From Paenibacillaceae bacterium (GTDB lineage Bacteria > Bacillota > Bacilli > Paenibacillales > YIM-B00363), in NCBI GenBank assembly GCA_018969805.1, contig JAGWXQ010000107.1:1-5374 (forward strand): 5,374 bases of DNA, given 5' to 3'. Numbering within the stretch: the first letter of the stretch is position 1; each line of letters begins with the position of its first letter. The notes below the pieces were generated by a model that saw nothing but the letters and a program-made list of their open reading frames with translations, did not search any database and was not told where the DNA came from. Made by a program: the position numbers and the translations under genes. Shown piece by piece: positions 1-5,374 of the stretch.

Positions 1-1115
1 TCCCCGACGCGGCGCACTTCATCTTTAAACAGCTCGCGCAAAGGTTCAATCAAGGCAAACTGCATGCGCTCAGGCAATCCACCGACGTTGTGGTGCGACT
101 TGATCGTCTGTGCTGTCGCCGTGCCACTTTCGACGACATCGGTGTACAGCGTCCCTTGTGCCAAAAAGGAAAACGTGCCCAAACGTTTTGCCTCGCGCTC
201 AAACGTCTCGATAAACGTATGCCCGATGCGCTTGCGCTTCATCTCTGGATCATCGACATCGGCGATCGCTTCCAAAAACTGTGCGCGCGCATCAATGGCG
301 ACGACGTGCATGTCCATCGCATCAGAAAACGTCTCCATGACCGCTTCTGCTTCTCCTTGGCGCAAAAATCCATGATCGATAAACATGCACGTCAGCTGAT
401 TGCCAATCGCACGGTGCAGCAGTGCTGCCACAACGGACGAATCAACACCCCCAGACAACGCACACAATACGCGCCGATCGCCGACCGTCTGTTTGATGTG
501 CGCAACCGCATCGTCGATCAACGTGTGCGCCGTCCATTGCTGCGCACATCCACATACGTCCAATACAAACGCCCGCAACATGTCCAAACCGTACTTCGTA
601 TGCTCGACTTCCGGGTGAAACTGGACTGCATATACGCCCCGCGCGCGATCGCTCATCGCCGCGATCGCACCATCCGTACGCCCATCGACGACAAACCCAT
701 CTGGTGGCGTGACGATGTGGTCACTGTGGCTCATCCACACGGATTGTGATTGTGGACCGTCTGTGGTCAGCGGACTGTGCGGTGCAAACTGCACGATTGC
801 AGCCCCGTACTCCGAGCTCTTTGCCGCTTCGACACGACCTCCCAAGTCCGCCGCAATCATTTGCATGCCATAACATATGCCCAAAATTGGCACTCCAAGC
901 GCATATACACCTGGATCGACGCGCGGGGCGTCATCGTCGTACACACTCGCTGGACCACCTGAAAAAATAATGCCCGCAGGGCGCATCGCCACAATGTCTG
1001 CGATCGGTGTGTGCGCAGATACCAACACACTATATACACCAAGCTCGCGCACGCGCCGTGCAATAAGCTGGTTGTACTGGCTCCCAAAATCCAATACGAC
1101 AATGCCCCTCCGCAT
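1..1115 (-). CDS. guaA: GMP synthase (glutamine-hydrolysing), C-terminus cut off by the window edge
   Basis: Converts XMP to GMP using ATP and glutamine, the last step of guanine nucleotide synthesis; cytosolic. Read from the ATG at 1115, the frame is open to the left edge (371 whole codons; the family is usually about 510-525). Residues 1-190 form the class I glutamine amidotransferase, with the nucleophile in GICYGMQ (C81) and the partner His/Glu in FHPEVEH (H167, E169). The ATP-pyrophosphatase domain has the P-loop SGGVDSS (221-227) and SHHNVGGLP (340-348). The visible part ends just after a LFKDEVRRVG stretch typical of GuaA, so the missing piece is the dimerisation domain. Phase is the same at all these motifs, so I see no frameshift. 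The start at 1115 is preferred because AGGGG (1125-1129) lies 9 bases upstream. An in-frame ATG at 1124 would add three residues but has only a more distant G-run. The gene appears to be transcribed alone from a short leader. Identity is very secure. Confidence 0.97.
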   Translation of the reverse strand, partial: MRRGIVVLDFGSQYNQLIARRVRELGVYSVLVSAHTPIADIVAMRPAGIIFSGGPASVYDDDAPRVDPGVYALGVPILGICYGMQMIAADLGGRVEAAKSSEYGAAIVQFAPHSPLTTDGPQSQSVWMSHSDHIVTPPDGFVVDGRTDGAIAAMSDRARGVYAVQFHPEVEHTKYGLDMLRAFVLDVCGCAQQWTAHTLIDDAVAHIKQTVGDRRVLCALSGGVDSSVVAALLHRAIGNQLTCMFIDHGFLRQGEAEAVMETFSDAMDMHVVAIDARAQFLEAIADVDDPEMKRKRIGHTFIETFEREAKRLGTFSFLAQGTLYTDVVESGTATAQTIKSHHNVGGLPERMQFALIEPLRELFKDEVRRVG

Positions 1116-1164
1116 TCCATCCATCCCCTACACGTACCCCCCACAACAACCTCTATTCAAAAGT

Positions 1165-1193
1165 ATTGTACTCGTTTTTTGCTTGTGATGCAA
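1165..1193 (-). promoter_or_regulatory. Candidate sigma-A promoter of guaA
   Basis: On the minus strand, TTGCAT (1188-1193) and TACAAT (1165-1170) are separated by exactly 17 bases. The -10 matches the consensus at 5 of 6 positions and the -35 at 3 of 6. Transcription would start near 1158, giving a leader of about 40 bases. That is too short for a purine riboswitch, and none is visible. Motif-based prediction only. Confidence 0.6.
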
Positions 1194-1211
1194 AGTAACA
1201 CCCAATACCAC

Positions 1212-1239
1212 ACGCCCCTCCATTGACGCGAAGGGGCGT
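1212..1239. other. GC-rich hairpin between the interrupted gene and guaA
   Basis: ACGCCCCT (1212-1219) and AGGGGCGT (1232-1239) form a perfect 8-bp inverted repeat with a 12-base loop. It lies about 19 bases upstream of the guaA -35 and about 57 bases past the final stop of the upstream gene. No clean T-run follows it in the leftward direction, so it is a poor intrinsic terminator by sequence. It could be a weak terminator for the upstream gene or an operator for guaA. Confidence 0.45.
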
Positions 1240-1295
1240 ATGGTTGCGGTGTCCGATTATTTTTGCTCAGCAGGATTACCGATCGACGAAAGCGA

Positions 1296-1925
1296 TTATT
1301 TTACGTCGATCCATTGTTCCGTAAGGTCTGCGCGCATTTTCGGCGCTAGTTGTTTATCGTTTTCCATACGACGTTTGACTTTTTCGATATCATGCACAAC
1401 AAAATCCTGGCACAATCGTTGCTCTGTTTTCAACAAAACTTCCGTACTGTACTTTGATAACGCATTCCATACGTCCCCATCTTGGGCTTTTTATGTGATC
1501 CGCAACAGACCATCAGACGTCCCTACACGCTTCCGAACTGCCTCGACAATGGTTTCGAACATCGGTTTTTTCTTCGAACAAAGCGCATCGGACATGCATG
1601 CAGCGATCGTTTTTTTGCACTTCGTTGCATGAGACACGATCGCATCCTGGACTACACCCATGTTCTGATCAATAAAATTTTTATTTTTTGCATACTGTAT
1701 GTGCACATTGTTGTGCACCACTTCCGACACCACGATTCCATATGGCAACGCAGACTTGGTCAGCATCCGTTGCACCACGTTACCCACAGCGGTGGCGGCG
1801 ACCGTCCCTCCCACAGCATTTACGTTGTTGCGATCATGTTTGCGCACGTTTTGCGCCCACACCACAATCGCCACCGTGTGCACCAGAGCCACCATCGTAC
1901 ACACCAGCACAATCGTCCTGCGCAT
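1296..1925 (-). pseudogene. Membrane-anchored or secreted protein of unknown function, frame interrupted by an in-frame TAA
   Basis: Family not recognised. The ATG at 1925 is chosen because GGGGGGAG lies 9 bases upstream; the open frame extends back to 2000 but that part looks like leader. Residues 1-3 are MRR, and residues 4-24 are a hydrophobic segment ending VVWA-QN. This is a signal anchor, or a signal peptide with a possible cut after A24. The rest is basic and outside the membrane, with cysteines at 103, 110 and 116. TAA at 1491-1493 ends the first open part at 144 residues. The same frame then runs on for 64 codons of ordinary-looking protein (starting KAQDGDVWNAL, ending EQWIDVK) to a TAA at 1296-1298. 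No good internal start serves the second part. This suggests a recent nonsense mutation, a sequence error or readthrough. The overall pattern is faintly like YhcN/YlaJ spore lipoproteins, but there is no convincing lipobox, so I do not assign it. It is read divergently from the oxidoreductase gene. Confidence 0.6.
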
Positions 1926-2109
1926 TCGCTTCTTCTCCCCCCATCTTTCCACTTTTTTTACCCAATTCTCACCTTGCGCACCGCGTGCATCCCTGCGCAA
2001 AAAGTTGTGCGTAGTACATATGAAGAAAACGGAACATCAAAAAATCCCATCACGACATGATCACACTATAAAATGTTCAACACCACAACATGGCGCGCGT
2101 ATATTGTTC

Positions 2110-2138
2110 TATACACTGATCAACCGATGTGCTATCCT
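2110..2138 (+). promoter_or_regulatory. Candidate extended -10 promoter of the oxidoreductase-methyltransferase operon
   Basis: TATACA (2110-2115) is 17 bases from TATCCT (2133-2138), each matching the consensus at 4 of 6 positions. A TG at 2130-2131 gives the extended -10 form TGCTATCCT. Transcription would start near 2145, leaving a leader of about 100 bases. The individual matches are modest, so this is a prediction only. Confidence 0.4.
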
Positions 2139-2149
2139 AATATTGACTT

Positions 2150-2163
2150 ATGTTTCCAAACAT
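2150..2163. promoter_or_regulatory. Palindrome, possible operator
   Basis: ATGTTTCCAAACAT is an inverted repeat with two perfect 6-base arms around a CC centre. It sits just downstream of the start site predicted from the 2110-2138 promoter, where a bound repressor would block transcription. No regulator gene in the window can be linked to it. Confidence 0.35.
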
Positions 2164-2248
2164 CGATCGCTTAACATGGCATTTAATTTTATCACAAAAC
2201 GGGTGCTTCAGTCTCAACAAACAGAGTGGCTTATGAGGGGGCGTACAG

Positions 2249-3658
2249 ATGAACCTAAAAGGGCCAATCACAGTGACGGACATTCATTCCGAAATACACC
2301 GCACAACAGTAGATGTCCTCCACGTCCCCGAACGTACCGAAGACATTGTCGCCATCGTCCACGAATGCAACGAAACTGGTGCATCGATCAGTGTTTGTGG
2401 CAATCGCCACGCGATGGGGGGACAGCAATTTCTCACCGGACAACACCTCATCGACATGCGTGGCATGCGCGCGTGCGTGCAATATGATCCTGACAAAAAA
2501 ACTGCCACGTTTCAAGCGGGGGCAAACTGGCAAGACGTGCTGTCTGCGTTGCGGCTTTACTTTTCGCCCGATGGACAAGGGCTGAGTTTTCGTCAAAAAC
2601 AAACCGGCGCGGACAACTTATCGCTCGGCGGTGCCGTCGCCGTCAATGCGCACGGACGCGGTCTTACGTTGCCTCCATTTGTCTCAGACATCGAGTCCCT
2701 CCTCGTCATCGATGCACAAGGGCAGCTGCTCCGATGCAGCCGCACCGAACACGCCGCGCTGTTTTCTTTGGTCGTCGGGGGATACGGACTTTTTGGCATC
2801 GTCGTTGAAATCGAACTGCGCCTAGAACAAAGAAAGAAAGTCCAGCGCGTCGTAGACATCATCGAAGCCGATGCACTTGTGCAAAAGGTACACGACCGCA
2901 TCAACGCCGGTTTTGTATACGGAGATTTTCAGTTTGTCATCGACGAAAAAGACCCAAAATTTTTGCAGCAAGGTGTCTTTTCTTGCTACGTTCCTGTAGA
3001 CATCACGACGCCGATCGCAAAAAACCAAGCCGAGCTCTCCCCAACAGACTGGTATCGACTGCTTTCGCTCGCGCACACCGATAAGAGGACCGCATTTGAA
3101 CAATACCGCGCGCATTATCTCAAAACCGATGGTCAGGTATATTGGTCGGACGAGCACCAAATGAGCACGTACCTCGATGGATACCACATCCGACTGGATG
3201 CCGAACGGCGATCACCCGTAAAAGGCACTGAAATGATTACCGAATTGTACGTCCCACAACAACATATCGCAGCATTTTTGGAAACAGCAGCAGGACATCT
3301 GCGCCGCCTTTCTGCAAACGTCATCTACGGCACAGTGCGCTTTATTGCGCCCGATACGGAATCTGTTCTTACATGGGCGCGTGCCCCGTGGGCGTGTATT
3401 ATTTTCAATCTGCATATCGACCACACACCCCACGGCTTCGAGATTGCCCAACAACAGTTTCGCACGCTCATTGATATCGCCATAGGCTTCGGGGGAAGCT
3501 ACTTTTTGACATACCATCACTGGGCGACACGCGCACACATCGTGACGTGCCACCCCCGTATTCATGAGTTTCTGGAGAAGAAAGCACACTACGATCCAGA
3601 AGGACGGTTTCGCAGCGACTGGTACGACACGTTGGTACGAAAGCTGGCACACCCATGA
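2249..3658 (+). CDS. FAD-binding oxidoreductase (VAO/PCMH fold)
   Basis: A flavoprotein of 469 residues, a normal full length for this group; it has no signal peptide or membrane segment, so it is probably cytosolic. The ATG at 2249 follows GAGGGGG (2235-2241) by 7 bases. The N-terminal FAD domain has the pyrophosphate-binding loop CGNRHAMGGQQ (50-60) and a second FAD-contact region, TGADNLSLGGAVAVNAHGRG (119-138), followed by GGYGLFG (177-183). H54 lies where related oxidases can carry a histidyl-linked flavin, but covalent attachment is only a possibility. The C-terminal substrate domain ends with the conserved-looking GGSYFLTYHHWATR (415-428) and YDPEGRFRSDWY (448-459). These fit a family related to sugar-lactone and polyprenyl-sugar oxidases (GlcD/DprE1-like). 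The oxidised substrate, probably an alcohol or amine carbon, cannot be told from sequence. Its stop overlaps the next start (ATGA), so the methyltransferase is probably co-translated. The family is secure; the reaction is not. Confidence 0.9.
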   Translation: MNLKGPITVTDIHSEIHRTTVDVLHVPERTEDIVAIVHECNETGASISVCGNRHAMGGQQFLTGQHLIDMRGMRACVQYDPDKKTATFQAGANWQDVLSALRLYFSPDGQGLSFRQKQTGADNLSLGGAVAVNAHGRGLTLPPFVSDIESLLVIDAQGQLLRCSRTEHAALFSLVVGGYGLFGIVVEIELRLEQRKKVQRVVDIIEADALVQKVHDRINAGFVYGDFQFVIDEKDPKFLQQGVFSCYVPVDITTPIAKNQAELSPTDWYRLLSLAHTDKRTAFEQYRAHYLKTDGQVYWSDEHQMSTYLDGYHIRLDAERRSPVKGTEMITELYVPQQHIAAFLETAAGHLRRLSANVIYGTVRFIAPDTESVLTWARAPWACIIFNLHIDHTPHGFEIAQQQFRTLIDIAIGFGGSYFLTYHHWATRAHIVTCHPRIHEFLEKKAHYDPEGRFRSDWYDTLVRKLAHP

Positions 3659-4533
3659 ACAAAGACACCCCATCGACGACAGCGATCATCGTGGCACTCG
3701 GTACCTACTGCACCACAGCGCACTGGCCCACACACGATGTCCGCATCGCGCGCTATGTGCGTGAAATGCTCCGTCATGCACCGCAGCCGTATGCGCTGCT
3801 CGCCCGAATGTGCCGCATCCCCATCGTGCGCCACACGATAGAACGCATCATGAATACGATGATCCCTGGGATGTTTTCTCACTATGTCGCAAGAAAACAC
3901 TACATTGAGACATCTGTGCGCCACGCAATTGCAAACGGTTGCGCCCAAATGGTCATGATCGGCGGTGGTCTTGATACACTGTGCCTGCGTATCAGAGAGG
4001 ACGTTCCGTCGGTCACCTGCATCGAAATAGACCATCCTGCGACACAAGCGTTGAAAAGAAAAGCATTGCACGCGTTGACGAACATTGCACCCGTCCCAGA
4101 ATTCCACAGCACGGATTTGACGCACCAATCCGTTTCCGATGCGCTTGCACACACATCATACACACCAAAAGTGACGACATTCGTCATTGAAGGCGTTCTT
4201 ATGTACCTCACAGAAACACAAGTACGTGCGACACTGGAAAACATCCGCTCTTGTGCGCCCGCACAGTCTACACTAATCGTTACGTTTATGGAGAAAAGCC
4301 AAGCAGGCACAATTGGGTTTGCACAGTCCCGCAACGACATCGTCCGTATGTGGCTCAAAAAAAACAACGAGCCGTTTGTATGGGGCATCCCGCCCGACAA
4401 TGCTGCACGTTTTTTTGCCTCGTGTGGCTGGAAACTGCACGCACAATCCACATGGGAGCAGCTCCGCGCCACATGCCCACATACCCATCCCCCTGCGCGC
4501 GGCGAACATATCGCTGTACTGCATGCATTGTAA
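3655..4533 (+). CDS. SAM-dependent methyltransferase, leucine carboxyl methyltransferase (LCMT) family
   Basis: A 292-residue class I methyltransferase with the hallmarks of the LCMT/TIGR00027 family. These are ARKHYIE (79-85) before the Rossmann core, SAM motif I VMIGGGLDT (100-108), the acidic EIDHP (124-128) that would hold the SAM ribose, and EGVLMYL (179-185) at the active-site strand. Bacterial members mostly O-methylate small molecules or natural-product intermediates; the substrate here is unknown. The start codon overlaps the stop of the oxidoreductase gene by four bases (ATGA at 3655-3658), so translation is probably coupled. The two enzymes are likely to work on the same compound. 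The protein is rich in histidine (17 residues), and the codon use matches the upstream gene. A strong terminator follows 40 bases after the stop. Domain assignment is confident; the pathway is inference. Confidence 0.88.
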   Translation: MNKDTPSTTAIIVALGTYCTTAHWPTHDVRIARYVREMLRHAPQPYALLARMCRIPIVRHTIERIMNTMIPGMFSHYVARKHYIETSVRHAIANGCAQMVMIGGGLDTLCLRIREDVPSVTCIEIDHPATQALKRKALHALTNIAPVPEFHSTDLTHQSVSDALAHTSYTPKVTTFVIEGVLMYLTETQVRATLENIRSCAPAQSTLIVTFMEKSQAGTIGFAQSRNDIVRMWLKKNNEPFVWGIPPDNAARFFASCGWKLHAQSTWEQLRATCPHTHPPARGEHIAVLHAL

Positions 4534-4572
4534 ATCCCATCAAGTGCATTCATCAGCGCACGAAAACGAGCG

Positions 4573-4606
4573 AAAAAAAGCCATGCACACCGCGATGGCT
4601 TTTTTT
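4573..4606. terminator. Bidirectional rho-independent terminator
   Basis: A 12-bp perfect stem (4573-4584 with 4595-4606) has a core AGCCAT/ATGGCT, a 10-base loop, an A7 run on the left and a T7 run on the right. It therefore works as an intrinsic terminator on both strands. Rightward it closes the oxidoreductase-methyltransferase operon; leftward it lies 75 bases beyond the small minus-strand ORF ending at 4682. Confidence 0.93.
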
Positions 4607-4681
4607 CTGTCGCCACATACAATGATACACATCCATCGTATGCACCCATCACTACCGAGATCCCAAACCATGCACATAGTC

Positions 4682-4891
4682 TCAGAAACCCAAAAAAAAA
4701 TCGTCCCAAATTTCACTCAAACGTTCTTTTGCTAAAAAAGGTAACTGCATGTATCGCTGTTCCGATGAGGTGCGTTCAAATATCCTATATTTTTCACTAG
4801 GAATCCATCCTGTTTTGCTCATTTTATATCTCGTACCTTTTCGCTGCATAAAATAAACAAGTGCTTCCCCGACTCACCCACCGATTTTCAT
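4682..4891 (-). pseudogene. Small ORF of unknown function with an in-frame TGA at codon 6
   Basis: Family not recognised. An ATG at 4891 lies two bases after the stop of the upstream gene, the spacing of a coupled operon partner. The frame reads MKIGG, a TGA (4874-4876), then VGEALVYFMQRKG and on to a TGA at 4682-4684, 70 codons in all including both stops. The residues between the first TGA and the next ATG (4849) look like real protein, which suggests a broken TGG or similar codon. An intact product could start at ATG 4849 (55 residues) or ATG 4822 (46 residues), though neither has a well-placed strong ribosome-binding site. The protein is basic in its first part and ends in an acidic, aromatic tail (SEIWDDFFLGF). 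Codon use is AT-rich, like its upstream neighbour. That this stretch is coding is moderately supported; the function is unknown. Confidence 0.45.
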
Positions 4892-4893
4892 GC

Positions 4894-5374
4894 TTAAATA
4901 CCAGTTCTCAAATAGTCTGCAAATCCTGAGCAAAACTCATCCCACGATTCGCCTAAATCCATTTCTACTTTGATCTCTAATAAATCGTATATTTCTGATG
5001 CTACAGCAAGTTCTTGGAAAATTTTGTAAGACTTGTTATAGTTTATTCTCCTTACTCCATTTCTAGATTTTTTATCAAATTTTTCTGATACATACTGCAT
5101 AAAAATTGCACCTATATCATATAAAATTCTTACTTGATCTTTTGCATTGAATGATCCGAATACATCTTGAGGAGCATCCAGAAAACATTTTTTTCTTGAT
5201 GAATCCTGTGATTTATTATCGTAAAAAACTTTTGATTCTAGCGCTCTGATGAGATCTATATTTTTTTTTAAGGATTCACTACTATAAGGGAAGTCTCCTT
5301 CCTTCTTGTAATAATATTCATTTTGAACAAAATCTGCCAACCCCTCAGTATGAAACTTGATCGTCCAAATCTTT
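4894..5374 (-). CDS. Hypothetical protein, 5' end beyond the right edge
   Basis: Family not recognised. The frame is open from the right edge (first whole codon at 5373) to the TAA at 4894-4896, giving 159 visible residues. A TTG at 5340 could be read as a start, but GAGGGG touches it directly and the upstream codons (KIWTIKFHTEG) look coding, so the true start is probably outside. The visible part is polar and probably mostly helical, rich in Lys, Asp, Glu, Tyr and Phe, with no signal peptide, membrane segment or catalytic motif I can name. It ends WDEFCSGFADYLRTGI. The DNA is strongly AT-rich with AGA, ATA and TTA codons, unlike guaA and the oxidoreductase operon, which points to horizontal acquisition. 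The small ORF follows two bases later. Small AT-rich orphan pairs like this are often accessory genes such as immunity or defence components, but nothing in the sequence proves that. Confidence 0.75.
   Translation of the reverse strand, partial: KIWTIKFHTEGLADFVQNEYYYKKEGDFPYSSESLKKNIDLIRALESKVFYDNKSQDSSRKKCFLDAPQDVFGSFNAKDQVRILYDIGAIFMQYVSEKFDKKSRNGVRRINYNKSYKIFQELAVASEIYDLLEIKVEMDLGESWDEFCSGFADYLRTGI

Larger units (their letters stand above)
1926..2248. other. Divergent intergenic region
   Basis: This stretch separates the minus-strand unknown gene from the plus-strand oxidoreductase operon and becomes AT-rich from about 2020 to 2220. It holds the ribosome-binding sequence of the left gene (next to 1925) and that of the right gene (GAGGGGG at 2235-2241). 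It also contains a candidate rightward promoter (2110-2138) and a palindrome (2150-2163). For the leftward gene I find no convincing -35/-10 pair; a TATAGT on the minus strand (2067-2072) lacks a partner. No RNA gene is visible. Confidence 0.6.

Noticed and set aside
262..668. GCGATCGC octamers as evidence of a cyanobacterial origin
   Set aside because: GuaA reads as Bacilli-like and nothing else looks cyanobacterial, so the word bias alone does not set the taxonomy.
90..749. Long plus-strand open frame (219 codons) across the guaA region
   Set aside because: It is antisense to guaA, whose minus-strand frame carries all the expected catalytic motifs; the plus-strand translation is Arg/His-rich with no family likeness.
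1116..1160. Purine riboswitch in the guaA leader
   Set aside because: The leader predicted from the promoter is only about 40 bases, and I see no purine aptamer core.
2176..2248. Possible upstream ORF starting at ATG 2176 ahead of the oxidoreductase gene
   Set aside because: There is no ribosome-binding sequence before it, and it simply runs out of frame into the oxidoreductase gene; the GAGGGGG site fits the ATG at 2249.
1240..2487. Several long plus-strand open frames (1240-1632, 1482-2060, 1699-2487)
   Set aside because: Their translations are Ser/His/Pro-rich and low-complexity, without ribosome-binding sites. The minus strand here has a good start signal, a membrane segment and ordinary protein composition. 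The last frame also runs into the oxidoreductase gene in the wrong phase.
3900..4709. 269-codon minus-strand open frame opposite the methyltransferase gene
   Set aside because: It mirrors the methyltransferase coding strand, has no recognisable domain and crosses the bidirectional terminator.
4874..4876. TGA read as tryptophan or selenocysteine
   Set aside because: The recognisable genes use TGG for Trp and end at ordinary stops including TGA (3656-3658). No SECIS-like hairpin is obvious, so a nonsense change or a later start is simpler.
1..5374. CRISPR arrays, tRNA/rRNA genes, insertion sequences or transposases
   Set aside because: No regularly spaced repeats, tRNA-like cloverleaf, terminal inverted repeats or transposase motifs were seen on either strand.

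Overview
The window looks like a chromosomal segment from a Bacillota (Bacilli-like) bacterium. The left-edge gene is a partial GMP synthase whose wording, for example the stretch around SGGVDSS and the segment before SHHNVGGLP, resembles Bacillus-type GuaA. The origin is inferred from protein flavour only. Most of the window is moderately GC-rich (33 of 60 bases G+C at 3001-3060). The last ~640 bases are visibly AT-rich (16 of 60 at 5041-5100).

Layout, left to right. (1) Bases 1-1115, minus strand: guaA, cut by the left edge after about 371 codons, with its own sigma-A-like promoter (1165-1193) and a GC-rich hairpin (1212-1239) just upstream. (2) Bases 1296-1925, minus strand: an unrecognised membrane-anchored or secreted protein. 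Its reading frame is broken by one in-frame TAA at 1491-1493 and then continues in the same frame for 64 more protein-like codons. (3) Bases 1926-2248: a divergent intergenic region holding a candidate extended -10 promoter and a 14-base palindrome. (4) Bases 2249-4533, plus strand: a two-gene operon with an ATGA overlap, encoding an FAD-dependent oxidoreductase of the VAO/PCMH fold and a leucine-carboxyl-methyltransferase-family SAM methyltransferase. (5) Bases 4573-4606: a strong terminator that can work in both directions. (6) Bases 4682-5374, minus strand: an AT-rich, probably acquired segment with an unrecognised gene running off the right edge. It is followed two bases later by a small ORF with an in-frame TGA at codon 6.

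The clearest functional unit is the oxidoreductase-methyltransferase pair, which probably acts in sequence on one small molecule; the substrate cannot be read from the DNA. The most unusual observations are the two reading frames broken by single stop codons (one TAA, one TGA), the AT-rich segment at the right end, and ten CGATCG hexamers in the first ~3 kb. I see no CRISPR array, tRNA, rRNA, insertion sequence or transposase.
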